From LMUY01 sp964235495 (GTDB lineage Bacteria; Pseudomonadota; Alphaproteobacteria; Acetobacterales; Acetobacteraceae), in contig CAXSAX010000011.1 in assembly GCA_964235495.1 (NCBI GenBank), positions 1 to 64,000 on the forward strand: a DNA stretch of 64,000 nt, written 5' to 3'. Positions 8,278 to 17,281 of the stretch are shown here, in pieces; positions within the stretch are counted from its first letter, which is position 1; every line of letters starts with the position of its first letter. Below the pieces are notes generated by a model. That model did no database searches. It was not told the DNA's origin and saw only the letters and a list, made by a program, of their open reading frames with translations. A program made the position numbers and the translations under genes.

Positions 8278-8330
8278 AGCAGGGCGCTGCCCTGCACCCG
8301 CAAGGGGATAGTCACCCCCTTGACCCCTTC
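8278..8330. repeat. Intergenic repeat, copy 1
   Basis: The sequence starting AGCAGGGCGCTGCCCTGCAC and continuing to a CAAGGGGATAGTCACCCCCTT hairpin closely matches a second copy at 54004-54053 after thiD. It contains two small inverted repeats (GCAGGGC/GCCCTGC and AAGGGG/CCCCTT). This copy lies between lepA and the zinc-ribbon MBL gene. It resembles REP-type palindromic intergenic elements; function unknown, a termination or mRNA end role is possible. Confidence 0.6.
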
Positions 8331-8338
8331 AACAGGGA

Positions 8339-10144
8339 TCAAGCATCCATCTTCAGCGCGGCCAGGAACGCGCTCTGCGGGATCTCCACCTTGCCAAACT
8401 GCCGCATCCGCTTCTTGCCCTCCTTCTGCTTGTCCAGCAGCTTGCGCTTGCGGCTGATATCGCCGCCGTAGCACTTGGCGGTCACGTCCTTGCTCAGCGC
8501 GCCGATCGTCTCGCGCGCGATCACCCGGCCGCCGATCGCCGCCTGCACCGCGATCTTGAACAGCTGGCGCGGGATCAGCTCCTTCAGCTTGGCGCAGATC
8601 GCCCGGCCGCGGTGCTCGGCGGCGCTGCGGTGGGCGATGAAGCTGAGCGCGTCCACCGGGTCCTGGTTGACCAGGATGGAGATGCGGACCAGGTCGCTCT
8701 CCTGGTAGTCGGCCATCGCGTAGTCGAAGCTGGCGTAGCCGCGGCTGATCGACTTCAGCCGGTCGTAGAAGTCGAACACCACCTCGTTCAGCGGCAGGCG
8801 GTACACCGCCATGGCGCGGTTGCCGACGTAGGTGAGGTCCTGCTGCTGGCCGCGGCGCTCGTTGCACAGGGTCAGCACGGGGCCGAGATAGTCGTCCGGC
8901 ACCATGATGGTGGCCTTGATCCACGGCTCGCTGATGTGGTCGATGTGGGTCGGGTCGGGCATGTCCGCCGGGTTGTGCAGCAGGTCGAACGTGCCGTTGT
9001 TGCGGTGAATCTCGTATACCACGGAGGGCGCGGTCGCGATCAGGTCGAGGTTGAACTCCCGGCTCAGGCGTTCCTGGATGATCTCCAGGTGCAGCAGGCC
9101 GAGGAAGCCGCAGCGGTAACCGAAGCCGAGGGCGGCCGAGGTCTCCGCCTCGTAATGGAAGCTGGCGTCGTTCAGCCGCAGCTTGCCCAGGCTGTCGCGC
9201 AGCTTCTCGAAGTCGTCGGCATCGACCGGGAACAGGCCGCACCACACCACGGGGATGGAGGGCTTGAACCCGGGCAGCGCGGCGGCCGCCGGGTTGCGGT
9301 CCTCAGTGATGGTGTCGCCCACGTTGCAGTCCGCCACCGTCTTGATGGCGGCGGTGATGTAGCCCATCTCGCCCGGCCCGAGGTCGTCGGTGGCGATCAT
9401 CTTCGGCGTGAACACGCCCACTTGCTCCACCAGGTGCGCCGCCCCGTTGGACATCATGCGCACCTTCATGCCGCGTTTGAGCCGGCCGTCGCGCACCCGC
9501 ACCAGGATCACCACGCCGAGGTACTGGTCGTACCAGCTGTCCACCAGCAGGGCGGTCAGCGGCTTGGAGGCGTCGCCAGTGGGCGGCGGCAGGCGCGTCA
9601 CCAGCGCCTCCAGCACGCCCTCGATGTTGAGCCCGGTCTTGGCGCTGATCATCACCGCGTCGTCCGCCGGGATGCCGATCACGTCCTCGATCTGCTGGCG
9701 CACCCGCTCCGGCTCGGCGGCAGGCAGGTCGATCTTGTTCAGCACGGGGACGATCTCGTGGTTGGCGTCCATCGCTTGGTACACGTTGGCCAGGGTCTGC
9801 GCCTCGACACCCTGGGAGGCGTCCACTACCAGCAAGCTGCCCTCGCAGGCGGCGAGCGAGCGGCTCACCTCGTAGGCGAAGTCCACGTGGCCCGGCGTGT
9901 CCATCAGGTTCAGCTCGTAGGTCAGCCCGTCATGCGCCTTGTAGGCCAGGCGGACCGTCTGCGCCTTGATGGTGATGCCGCGCTCCTTCTCCAGGTCCAT
10001 GTTGTCGAGCACTTGGGCGGTCATCTCCCGGTCGGTCAGCCCGCCGCAGGCCTGGATCAGCCGGTCGGCCAGGGTGGACTTGCCGTGGTCGATGTGGGCG
10101 ATGATGGAGAAGTTGCGGATGCGATCGAGCGGGGTGTCGGTCAT
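8339..10144 (-). CDS. lepA: Elongation factor 4 (LepA), ribosomal back-translocase GTPase
   Basis: 601 residues, standard length. GTPase domain with AHIDHGKSTL (G1, about 16-25), DTPGHVDF (G3), NKIDLPAA (G4), followed by the beta-barrel domain, EF-G-like domains and the LepA-specific C-terminal domain with the KCYGGDISRKRKLLDKQKEG signature (about 556-575). It acts on ribosomes during stress and initiation. ATG 10144 gives the normal MTDTPLDRIRNFSIIAHID N-terminus; a start at 10153 is also in frame. Monocistronic, divergent from the Hint-domain gene. Confidence 0.97.
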   Translation of the reverse strand: MTDTPLDRIRNFSIIAHIDHGKSTLADRLIQACGGLTDREMTAQVLDNMDLEKERGITIKAQTVRLAYKAHDGLTYELNLMDTPGHVDFAYEVSRSLAACEGSLLVVDASQGVEAQTLANVYQAMDANHEIVPVLNKIDLPAAEPERVRQQIEDVIGIPADDAVMISAKTGLNIEGVLEALVTRLPPPTGDASKPLTALLVDSWYDQYLGVVILVRVRDGRLKRGMKVRMMSNGAAHLVEQVGVFTPKMIATDDLGPGEMGYITAAIKTVADCNVGDTITEDRNPAAAALPGFKPSIPVVWCGLFPVDADDFEKLRDSLGKLRLNDASFHYEAETSAALGFGYRCGFLGLLHLEIIQERLSREFNLDLIATAPSVVYEIHRNNGTFDLLHNPADMPDPTHIDHISEPWIKATIMVPDDYLGPVLTLCNERRGQQQDLTYVGNRAMAVYRLPLNEVVFDFYDRLKSISRGYASFDYAMADYQESDLVRISILVNQDPVDALSFIAHRSAAEHRGRAICAKLKELIPRQLFKIAVQAAIGGRVIARETIGALSKDVTAKCYGGDISRKRKLLDKQKEGKKRMRQFGKVEIPQSAFLAALKMDA

Positions 10145-10265
10145 GGCATCCATGTAGGGGAGTCCGCAGGCATTGTCAGCCGAGCGCGCCGCGCAGGCCC
10201 GATCCAATTGACCGCAGGCGAATATTCCGGATAGGTCTAGGACCGAAACCAAAGGACATTGAGCA

Positions 10266-11633
10266 ATGGCCTCCGACACCTTCGTGACGACCTCCGGCGA
10301 CCAAGCCTGGGACCTTGCCAGCAACTGGACCAACGGCGTCCCGATGACCGGGGACGATGTGTCGATCACCGGCTCGACGTCCGACTCCTCCACCGTCCAG
10401 ATCAGCGCGGCCGATCCGGCCTATAACATCGACTCGCTCACCTACTCGGCCCAGGGCTCCACGCTGACGCAGGCGCTGGAAGTCAGCGGCAACCTCACCG
10501 TCACCGGCAGCTCGTCCTTCAACGGCGGCAACCTGTTCGTGGACAACGGGGGCAGCGCCTCCATGCAGGGCACCACGACGCTTTCCAACTTCGCGGAAAT
10601 CCAGGTCGGCACCTCGGCGCCCAGCACCCTGGCCATCGCGATCCTGCAGGGCACCGGCACCAACAACCTCGCCGTGTTCAGCGGCTCCGCGTCCGTGGCC
10701 ATCGCCAAGGGGTCCACCACCTTCACTCTCGAGGGCGGCACGCTCGACGTCGGCGCGACCTCCGGCACCGACGTGTTCAACCTGCAGAACGGCACCTTGT
10801 CGCTCGGCACCAGCGGAGCCGCGCTGACCGACACCATCGACCCACTGGCTTCCGCGGCTGTGGACCTGACCGAGATCAGCTTCCAAGCCGGCGAGACGGC
10901 CACCGTCACGCAGGTCGCCACCCAGTCCGGCTTCACGCAGTACAGCGTCGCGATCGAGTCGGCCGCGGGCCATCCCCTGTTCACGTTCGACCAGGTGGAC
11001 GAGACCAGCTCGTCCGCTCCCGTCATCAGCCTTGCCAGCGACGCCAATGGCGGCACCCTGGTCACCATCGCCTGCTACGCCGCCGGGACCCGCATCCTGA
11101 CGCCGGCCGGCGAGGTTGCCGCGGAGGAGCTGCGCGCCGGCGATTGCGTGGTGACGGCGGCTGGGTACTCCGAGCCGATCGTCTGGGTGGGGCGGCGCAG
11201 CTATGCCGGGCGCTTCCTGGCCGGCCAGTCCCACCTGCTGCCGATCCGCATCAGCGCCGGCGCCCTCGGCGCGGGCCTGCCGCACCGTGACCTGCTGGTC
11301 TCGCCGTGCCATGCCATGTTCCTGGACGGCGTGCTCGTGCCCGCCGCCAGCCTCGTCAACGGCAGCACGATCACCCAGGAGCGGGCCGCCCAGCAGGTGG
11401 ACTACATCCACATCGAGCTGGCCCGGCATGACGTGATCCTGGCCGAAGGCGCTCCCAGCGAGACGTTCGTGGACGACGGCAGCCGCGGGCTGTTCCACAA
11501 CGCGGCGGAGCACGCCCGCGACGGCTTGGACAGGCCGGCCGAGTACTTCGCCCCGCGGATCACGCAGGGTTACAAGCTCGAGACCATCCGTCGCCGCTTG
11601 GCGACGCATGCGCTGGGCGCCCTGGCCGCCTGA
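10266..11633 (+). CDS. Hint (Hedgehog/intein) domain protein with beta-rich N-terminal part
   Basis: 455 residues. Residues 1-260 are Ser/Thr/Gly-rich, beta-strand rich and repetitive, like autotransporter or adhesin-type repeats (GNLTVTGSSSFNGG, GGTLDVGATSGTDV). Residues 270-415 are a Hint_2-type domain starting with Cys270 in CYAAGTRILTPAGEV, followed by AEELRAGDCVVT, SHLLPIRI, RDLLVSPCHAMFLDG and RHDVILAEG. Hint domains can cleave their own N-terminal peptide bond by an N-S acyl shift at the Cys. Such proteins are numerous in Acetobacteraceae. No signal peptide is seen, so export, if any, would use a type I or other system. No C-terminal Asn extein junction, so it is not an intein. Confidence 0.85.
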   Translation: MASDTFVTTSGDQAWDLASNWTNGVPMTGDDVSITGSTSDSSTVQISAADPAYNIDSLTYSAQGSTLTQALEVSGNLTVTGSSSFNGGNLFVDNGGSASMQGTTTLSNFAEIQVGTSAPSTLAIAILQGTGTNNLAVFSGSASVAIAKGSTTFTLEGGTLDVGATSGTDVFNLQNGTLSLGTSGAALTDTIDPLASAAVDLTEISFQAGETATVTQVATQSGFTQYSVAIESAAGHPLFTFDQVDETSSSAPVISLASDANGGTLVTIACYAAGTRILTPAGEVAAEELRAGDCVVTAAGYSEPIVWVGRRSYAGRFLAGQSHLLPIRISAGALGAGLPHRDLLVSPCHAMFLDGVLVPAASLVNGSTITQERAAQQVDYIHIELARHDVILAEGAPSETFVDDGSRGLFHNAAEHARDGLDRPAEYFAPRITQGYKLETIRRRLATHALGALAA

Positions 11634-11668
11634 GTGGACCCGGCGGCGGGTTGGCCGGCGGGGTCCCG

Positions 11669-12880
11669 ATGCTGACCCGCCGCGCCGTGCTCGCCGCCGC
11701 CTCGGCGCTTCCGGTCGCGGCGCGGGCCCAAGCCCGTCCGGTCGTCAAGATCGGCGTGCTGAGCGACATGTCTGGCCCTTACCGCGATACCTCGGGACCG
11801 GGCTCGGTCGCGTGCGTGAGGCAGGCGGTGCGGCAGTTCCAGCCCGCCGGGTTCGACGTCCAGGTGCTGATGGCGGACCACCAGAACAAGCCGGATGCCG
11901 GCGCGGCCATCGCTCGGCAATGGTTCGACCAGGACGGCGTGGACGTCATCATGGATGTGCCCACGTCCTCGGTGGCGCTGGCGGTGAACTCCATCGCTAG
12001 GGAGAAGAACAAGCTCTACATCAACACTGGCGCCGGCACCGGCGACCTGACGGGCGCGCAGTGCACGCCCGTCACGATCCACTGGTCCTACGACACGTAC
12101 ATGCTGGCCCGCTCCACCGCGGCGCAGGTCACCCGGATCGGCGGCGACAAGTGGGCGTTCGTGACGGCGGACTACGTGTTCGGCCAGCAACTGGCCCGCG
12201 ACGCGATCCGCTTCGCCAAGGAGGCGGGCGCCGCCGTCACCGGGGAGCAGCGCTACCCATTCCCGGCCACCACGGACTTCTCTTCTTTCCTGCTCGCCGC
12301 GCAGTCGGGCGGGGCCAACGTGCTCGGCTTGGCCAATGCCGGCGCGGACACCGTCAACTGCGTCAAACAGGCGCATGAGTTCGGGCTGCTGCAGACGATG
12401 AAGGTGGCGGCGCTGCTGCTGGAAATCTCCGACATCCAGGCGATCGGTACGGAGATCGGCGCGGGGCTGTATGCCAGCACCTCGTTCTACTGGGACGCCA
12501 ACGAGGGCACCCGGCGCTTCACCAGGGCCGTGCAGGATGCGATGCCCAACGGGGCGCCGCCCGACATGATCCAGGCTGGCTGCTACGGCGGCGCGCTGCA
12601 CTACCTCAAGGCGCTGACGGCGCTGGGGCCGGAGCGCGCCCGGGACGGTGCGGCAGCCTGCGCGCAGATGAAGGCGATGCCGACCGACGACGACGCGTTC
12701 GGCCCCGGGCGCATCCGGCAGGACGGGATGTGCCTGCTGCCGGCCTATCTCTACCAAGTGAAGACGGCCGCCGAGAGCCGCTCCAAGTGGGACCTGCAGA
12801 AGCTGGTCGCCACCACGCCCGCCACCGAAGCCTGGAAGCCGCTTGCGGAGGAGGCCTGCCCGCTCGCGCCGGCCGGATAG
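11669..12880 (+). CDS. ABC transporter substrate-binding protein, branched-chain amino acid type (Peripla_BP_6)
   Basis: 403 residues from the ATG at 11669. The N-terminus TRRAVLAAASALPVAARAQA is a signal peptide with two arginines, close to a Tat-type motif. The mature part starts PVVKIGVLSDMSGPYRD, typical of LivJ-like periplasmic receptors, and continues through two alpha/beta lobes (AADVIMDVPTSSVAL-type strand, YVFGQQLARDAI hinge, GLANAGADTVNCVKQA). No permease or ATPase genes are adjacent, so it is an orphan receptor. It abuts the GNAT gene with no gap. Ligand unknown; such orphan receptors in this group often bind amides, aromatics or dicarboxylates. Confidence 0.88.
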   Translation: MLTRRAVLAAASALPVAARAQARPVVKIGVLSDMSGPYRDTSGPGSVACVRQAVRQFQPAGFDVQVLMADHQNKPDAGAAIARQWFDQDGVDVIMDVPTSSVALAVNSIAREKNKLYINTGAGTGDLTGAQCTPVTIHWSYDTYMLARSTAAQVTRIGGDKWAFVTADYVFGQQLARDAIRFAKEAGAAVTGEQRYPFPATTDFSSFLLAAQSGGANVLGLANAGADTVNCVKQAHEFGLLQTMKVAALLLEISDIQAIGTEIGAGLYASTSFYWDANEGTRRFTRAVQDAMPNGAPPDMIQAGCYGGALHYLKALTALGPERARDGAAACAQMKAMPTDDDAFGPGRIRQDGMCLLPAYLYQVKTAAESRSKWDLQKLVATTPATEAWKPLAEEACPLAPAG

Positions 12881-13321
12881 GTGGCCGGCCAGCGCTACGG
12901 CGTGGAGGTGCGCGCCGCCGCCCCGGCGGACGCCGCGGAACTTGCCCGTCTGCTGGCGACGGACGTGCGGGCGATGGCGGACCGGCTGGAGGCGATGCGG
13001 GCCGACGCCAGCTCGGCCGTGCTGGTCGCCACCGGGTATGCCGGGCTGAGCGGCCTGGCGGCGCTGCACTGGGCGCCGGGCTTGCTGCATCCCCGACCGG
13101 TCGCGCAACTCTCGGCGCTGGTGGTGGATGCGGGGGAGCGGCGGCGTGGCATCGGCCGGTTGCTGCTGAAGGCGGCCTCCCAGGCGGCGCGGGCGGCCCG
13201 GTGCGACATCCTGCTGTTCACGCCGCAGGGGGAGGGGGCCGAGGCGTTCTGCCGCGCCGCCGGGTTTACCGACCACGGGCCGGTGCTGGAGCGCTCACTG
13301 CGGCGGCGGGGGCCGGATTGA
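12881..13321 (+). CDS. GNAT family N-acetyltransferase
   Basis: 146 residues. Starts with GTG directly after the TAG stop of the binding-protein gene, so translation is likely coupled. The GNAT core has motif A LSALVVDAGERRRGIGRLLLKAA (about 84-106, R-x-x-G-I-G acetyl-CoA loop) and the end motif EAFCRAAGFTDHGPVLER. Transfers an acetyl group to an unknown amine. The C-terminus overlaps the convergent RimL-like gene by 27 bases. Confidence 0.85.
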   Translation: MAGQRYGVEVRAAAPADAAELARLLATDVRAMADRLEAMRADASSAVLVATGYAGLSGLAALHWAPGLLHPRPVAQLSALVVDAGERRRGIGRLLLKAASQAARAARCDILLFTPQGEGAEAFCRAAGFTDHGPVLERSLRRRGPD

Positions 13322-13825
13322 CCGGCGGTTGAGCCGCACGCTCTCGAACACCAGCATCGTGCTGCCGGACCGGCGGAAATGCCCGGTCTCCCGCATGCCG
13401 ATCCCGCCCAGCACCCGGCGCGAGGCGAAATTGCCCTCCTTCGTCACCGCCACCACCCGGGTCAGCCCGCCGCGGTCATGCGCGTCCCGCAGCACCGCCC
13501 CGGCGGCTTCCCGCGCCAAGCCGTGGCCGCGCGTGGCCGGGGCGAAGGCAAAGCGCAACGCGATCCCCCGCGCGTCCGGCCGCTCGTGCAGCCCGGTAAC
13601 GCCGAGCAACGCCCCCTCCGGGTCGCGCGCCGTCCACATGCCGACGTCGTGGCGCGCCCAGAACGCCAGCTCGCCGGCCAGGTCCCGCGCCGTCTGCGCC
13701 GCGCTGCACACGCCGCCCAGCATGGTAGCCCAGGTGAGCGGGTCGGCCTTGAAGCGCACTAGGTCCGCCAGGTCGTGCGGCGCGTAGGGCGACAGCAGCA
13801 GCCGCCCCGTGCGGATCGGGTACAC
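13295..13825 (-). CDS. GNAT family N-acetyltransferase, RimJ/RimL type
   Basis: 176 residues. N-terminus PIRTGRLLLSPYAPHDLADL is typical of the RimL-like group, and motif A is LRFAFAPATRGHGLAREAAGAVL (about 90-112), followed by VTKEGNFASRRVLGGIGM. The start is GTG at 13825 with no clear ribosome site. It follows ettA... on the same strand 24 bases downstream of the start region of neither; the ettA stop lies at 13850, so it is downstream of ettA and may be co-transcribed with it. Acceptor unknown (protein N-terminus or small amine). Confidence 0.85.
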   Translation of the reverse strand: MYPIRTGRLLLSPYAPHDLADLVRFKADPLTWATMLGGVCSAAQTARDLAGELAFWARHDVGMWTARDPEGALLGVTGLHERPDARGIALRFAFAPATRGHGLAREAAGAVLRDAHDRGGLTRVVAVTKEGNFASRRVLGGIGMRETGHFRRSGSTMLVFESVRLNRRSIRPPPPQ

Positions 13826-13849
13826 CCTGGCCTATGCGCTGCCGGTGCG

Positions 13850-15529
13850 CTATCGGGCGAGCGGACGGTACTTGATGCGGTGCGGGTCGGTGCTGGCCTC
13901 GCCCAGGCGGCGGCGCTTGTCCTCCTCGTAGGCCTGGAAATTGCCCTCGAACCATTCGACGTGGCTGTCGCCCTCGAAGGCCAGGATGTGCGTCGCCAGC
14001 CGGTCCAGGAACCAGCGGTCGTGGCTGATGATGACGGCGCAGCCGGCGAACTCCGCCAGCGCTTCCTCCAGCGCCCGCAGCGTGTCCACGTCCAGGTCGT
14101 TGGTCGGCTCGTCGAGCAGGATGACGTTGCTCTCGCTCTTGAGCATTTTGGCCAGGTGCACCCGGTTGCGCTCGCCGCCCGATAGGATGCCGACCCGCTT
14201 CTGCTGGTCGCTGCCCTTGAAGTTGAACGCCCCCACGTAGGCGCGGGACTGCACGGCGCGCTTGCCCAAGTGGATCACGTCGGTGCCGCCGCTGATCTCC
14301 TCCCAGACGGTCTTGCTGCCGTCCAGGCTGTCGCGGGACTGGTCCACGTAGCCGAGCTTGACCGTCTCGCCCACCACCAATTCGCCGCCATCCGGCTCCT
14401 CCTGGTCGGTGATCATGCGGAACAGCGTGGTCTTGCCCGCCCCGTTCGGCCCGATCACGCCGACGATGCCGCCTGGGGGCAGCTTGAACGACAGGTCGTC
14501 GATCAGCAGCCGGTTGCCGAACACCTTGCGCAGCTTGTCCGCCGTGATCACGGTGCCGCCGAGGCGCGGGCCCGGCGGGATGACGATCTCGGCGGTGCCG
14601 CCGGCCAGCTCCGCCGACTTGGCCAGCATCTGCTCGTACTTCTCGATGCGGGCGCGACTCTTGGTCTGGCGCGCGCGCGGCGAGGACTGAATCCATTCCT
14701 GCTCGGCGGCCAGCGAGCGCTGCCGAGCGCTCTCCTCCTTCTCCTCCTGCTTCAGCCGCTTGCGCTTCTGCTCCAGCCAGGAGGAGTAGTTGCCCTCGAA
14801 CGGGTAGCCGCGGCCGCGCTCGATCTCCAGGATCCAGTTGGTCACGTTGTCCAGGAAGTAGCGGTCGTGGGTGACGATCATCACCGTGCCGGCGTACTCC
14901 CGCAGCGTCTTCTCCAGCCAGCCGACGCTTTCCGCGTCCAGGTGGTTGGTGGGCTCGTCCAGCAGCAGCAGCTCCGGCTTCTCCAGCAGCAGCCGGCACA
15001 GCGCCACCCGGCGGCGCTCGCCGCCCGAGAGCTTGTCGATAGCGCTGTCCGGCGGCGGGCAGCGCAGGGCGTCGAGCGCGATCTCGATGCGGCGGTCCAG
15101 CTCCCAGCCGTCCTCCGCGTCGATCTTCTCCTGCAGCTCGGCCTGCTCGGCCAGTAGCGCGTTCATGCGGTCGTCGTCCATCGGCTCGCCGAACAGCTCG
15201 CTGATGGCGTTGAACCGGTCGATGGCGGCCTTCAGCGGGCCGAACGCCAGCATGACGTTCTCCGCCACCGTCTTGTCGGGGTCGAGGTGCGGCTCCTGCT
15301 CCAGGTAGCCGACCCGCACGCCCTCGGCGGCCCACGCCTCGCCGCCGTACTCGGTCTCCCGCCCGGCCATGATCTTGAGCAGGGTCGATTTGCCAGCGCC
15401 GTTGACGCCGAGCACGCCGATCTTGACGCCGGGCAGGAAGGAGAGGGTGATGCCCTTGAACACCTCGCGTCCGCCTGGGTAGGCCTTGGTGAGATCCTTC
15501 ATGACGTAGGCGTATTGGTAGGCGGCCAT
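13850..15529 (-). CDS. ettA: Energy-dependent translational throttle protein EttA (ABC-F)
   Basis: 559 residues, the usual length. Two ABC ATPase domains without membrane segments: first Walker A GVNGAGKSTLL and signature LSGGERRRVALCR; second Walker A GPNGAGKTTLF and signature LSGGERNRVHLAK, separated by a Lys/Glu-rich linker (about 240-300). Both have LLLDEPTNHLD or LLDEPTNDLD Walker B motifs. EttA binds the ribosomal E site and gates entry into elongation according to ATP/ADP. ATG 15529 follows a GGGAG site and gives the typical MAAYQYAYVMKDLTKAYPGG start. A GNAT gene follows on the same strand. Confidence 0.97.
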   Translation of the reverse strand: MAAYQYAYVMKDLTKAYPGGREVFKGITLSFLPGVKIGVLGVNGAGKSTLLKIMAGRETEYGGEAWAAEGVRVGYLEQEPHLDPDKTVAENVMLAFGPLKAAIDRFNAISELFGEPMDDDRMNALLAEQAELQEKIDAEDGWELDRRIEIALDALRCPPPDSAIDKLSGGERRRVALCRLLLEKPELLLLDEPTNHLDAESVGWLEKTLREYAGTVMIVTHDRYFLDNVTNWILEIERGRGYPFEGNYSSWLEQKRKRLKQEEKEESARQRSLAAEQEWIQSSPRARQTKSRARIEKYEQMLAKSAELAGGTAEIVIPPGPRLGGTVITADKLRKVFGNRLLIDDLSFKLPPGGIVGVIGPNGAGKTTLFRMITDQEEPDGGELVVGETVKLGYVDQSRDSLDGSKTVWEEISGGTDVIHLGKRAVQSRAYVGAFNFKGSDQQKRVGILSGGERNRVHLAKMLKSESNVILLDEPTNDLDVDTLRALEEALAEFAGCAVIISHDRWFLDRLATHILAFEGDSHVEWFEGNFQAYEEDKRRRLGEASTDPHRIKYRPLAR

Positions 15530-15694
15530 GGCGGGCTCCCTCGGGCATGCAGCAGCGCCATGGTTTAGGAGCGCGGCGGGCGAACGGCAATCGGGAGGCG
15601 TGCCCCTTGGCCCCGCCCGCCGAGGGAACGATCCCGCGGCGCCCGCGTCCATCACCGCGACGCCCGGCGTCGGTGCCGGGATGCGAGGGCCGCC

Positions 15695-16582
15695 ATGACT
15701 TCTGTCGAGATCGTGCTGGACGCGGCCGCCATCATCGGCGAGTCGCCGACTTGGAGCGCCGGGGACGCGTCGCTGTACTGGATGGATGTCCGGCGGCCGG
15801 CGCTGTACCGCTACCACCCCGCCACCGGTGGCGAGTGGTGCTGGCCGGTGTCCGCCGACATCGGCGGCTTCGCGCTGGAGGCCGGGCTCGGCAGCGCCGT
15901 GGTGGCGCTGCGCACCGGGCTGTATCGGCTCAACCTCGCGTCCGGCGCGCTGGCGCTGCTGGCGCCGCCGCCGTTCGACCCGGCGCTGCACCGCTTCAAC
16001 GAGGGCGCTTGCGACGCCTCGGGGCGGTTCTGGGTCGGCGCCATGTTCGACCCGCCGCAGACCGCCGGCCAGCCGCCGGCGAAGCAGGCCCTGTGCAGCT
16101 TCACCCTCGGCGGCGGCCTGCGCCGCGAGCCGGACGCCGCGGAGCTGCACAACGGCATGGCCTGGTCGCCGGACGGGAGGCGCTTCTACCTGTCCCACAC
16201 CCTCAGCCAGGACATCCACGTCTTCGCCTGCGGCCCGGACGGCCGCATCGGCGAACGCCGGGTGTTCGCCAGCGTCCCGGAGTCGATCGGGGTGCCGGAT
16301 GGCGCGGCGGTCGATGCGGAGGGCGGCTATTGGTGCGCCCTCCACGGCGGCAGCCGGCTGCGCCGCTTCACCGCGGACGGCGCGTTCGACCGCGACGTCA
16401 TGCTGCCGGTCAGCCAGCCCACCATGTGCGCCTTCGCCGGCGAGGCGCTGGATGTAATGTACGTGACCAGCGCCACCGAGGGGCTCGGCCTGGAGCAGCG
16501 CAAGGCGGAGCCGCACGCCGGTGCCCTGCTGCGGCTGCGGCCCGGCGTGAGGGGGACGGCCCGGCGGTGCATCATAGGCTGA
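15695..16582 (+). CDS. SMP-30/gluconolactonase/LRE family protein
   Basis: 295 residues forming a six-bladed propeller. Family motifs are GESPTWSAGDASLYWMD (about 15-31), NEGACDASGRFWVGAM (Asn/Asp metal ligands, about 106-121), NGMAWSPDGRRFYLSHT (about 150-166) and PDGAAVDAEGGYWCA (about 196-210). These supply the Glu, Asn, Asn and Asp that bind a divalent metal in lactonases. Likely a sugar or aldonolactone hydrolase in the cytoplasm; there is no signal peptide. The gene stands alone between ettA (divergent) and a tRNA gene. Confidence 0.88.
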   Translation: MTSVEIVLDAAAIIGESPTWSAGDASLYWMDVRRPALYRYHPATGGEWCWPVSADIGGFALEAGLGSAVVALRTGLYRLNLASGALALLAPPPFDPALHRFNEGACDASGRFWVGAMFDPPQTAGQPPAKQALCSFTLGGGLRREPDAAELHNGMAWSPDGRRFYLSHTLSQDIHVFACGPDGRIGERRVFASVPESIGVPDGAAVDAEGGYWCALHGGSRLRRFTADGAFDRDVMLPVSQPTMCAFAGEALDVMYVTSATEGLGLEQRKAEPHAGALLRLRPGVRGTARRCIIG

Positions 16583-16591
16583 CGCCGCGCA

Positions 16592-16665
16592 TGCGCCCGG
16601 TAGGACTTGAACCCACGACCAAGCCGTTATGAGCGGCCCGCTCTAACCAACTGAGCTACGGGCGC
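16592..16665 (-). tRNA. tRNA with CAU anticodon (Ile2 more likely than elongator Met)
   Basis: 74 bases without encoded CCA. Acceptor GCGCCCG/CGGGCGC, D-arm GCTCAGTTGGTTAGAGC, anticodon loop CTCATAA, T-arm GTGGGTTCAAGTCCTAC. The segment after the anticodon (CGGCTTGGTCG) resembles tRNA-Ile2 (lysidine-modified CAU) more than elongator tRNA-Met. The choice between the two depends on TilS recognition and is an inference. Confidence 0.93.
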
Positions 16666-16756
16666 ATGCCCGCTTTCCATGCCCCAGCCCGCCTCCGCTT
16701 GGCAAGCAGGAGGCCCGCCTTTAGGGTCCGCGGCCACCGCAACCCGAGGCTGAACC

Positions 16757-17281
16757 ATGGACGTCACCAAGCTCGCCACCGGCAAGGCGCCGCCGCACGA
16801 CATCAACGTCGTGATCGAGATTCCGCAGGGATCGCAGGTCAAGTATGAGGTGGACAAGGACAGCGGCGCCATGGTCGTGGACCGCTTCCTGTTCACCCCC
16901 ATGGCCTACCCCGCCGCCTACGGCTTCATCCCCGGCACCCTGGCCGAGGACGGCGACCCGGCGGACGCGCTGGTGCTCACCCCCGCCGCCCCCGTGGTGC
17001 CCGGCGCGGTCATCCGCTGCCGCCCGATCGGCATGCTGCAGATGGAGGACGAGAGCGGCCAGGACGAGAAGATCATCTGCGTGCCGCACGACAAGATTCA
17101 CACCCAGTTCAAGGCGGTGCAGGCCGTGGAGGATCTGCCGGAGATCACCCGCCAGGCCATCGAGCACTTCTTCACCCGCTACAAGGACCTCGAGCCCGGC
17201 AAGTGGGTGAAGGTGACCGGCTGGGCAGACCGCGCGGCGGCCGAGGCGGTCATCGAAAAGGCGATCGCCGCCGCCAAGTAG
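16757..17281 (+). CDS. ppa: Inorganic pyrophosphatase (family I)
   Basis: 174 residues, the normal size of the hexameric bacterial enzyme. The signature EDGDPADALVL (about 64-74) carries the metal-binding Asp residues; other conserved parts are INVVIEIPQGSQVKYE (about 16-31), YPAAYGFIPGTL and KWVKVTGWADRAAAE near the C-terminus. It hydrolyses pyrophosphate in the cytoplasm and drives biosynthetic reactions. The last base of the TAG stop is the first base of the next gene's GTG, so the two genes are tightly joined. Confidence 0.97.
   Translation: MDVTKLATGKAPPHDINVVIEIPQGSQVKYEVDKDSGAMVVDRFLFTPMAYPAAYGFIPGTLAEDGDPADALVLTPAAPVVPGAVIRCRPIGMLQMEDESGQDEKIICVPHDKIHTQFKAVQAVEDLPEITRQAIEHFFTRYKDLEPGKWVKVTGWADRAAAEAVIEKAIAAAK

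Noticed and set aside
8278..8330. CRISPR-like repeat
   Set aside because: Single copies at two distant sites, no spacers and no cas genes.
10266..11633. Intein inserted in a host protein
   Set aside because: There is no C-terminal extein and no splice-junction Asn followed by Cys/Ser/Thr; the Hint part ends the protein.
13850..16516. Extension of ettA to 888 residues
   Set aside because: The extra part is antisense to the SMP-30 gene; EttA has its normal start with ribosome site at 15529.
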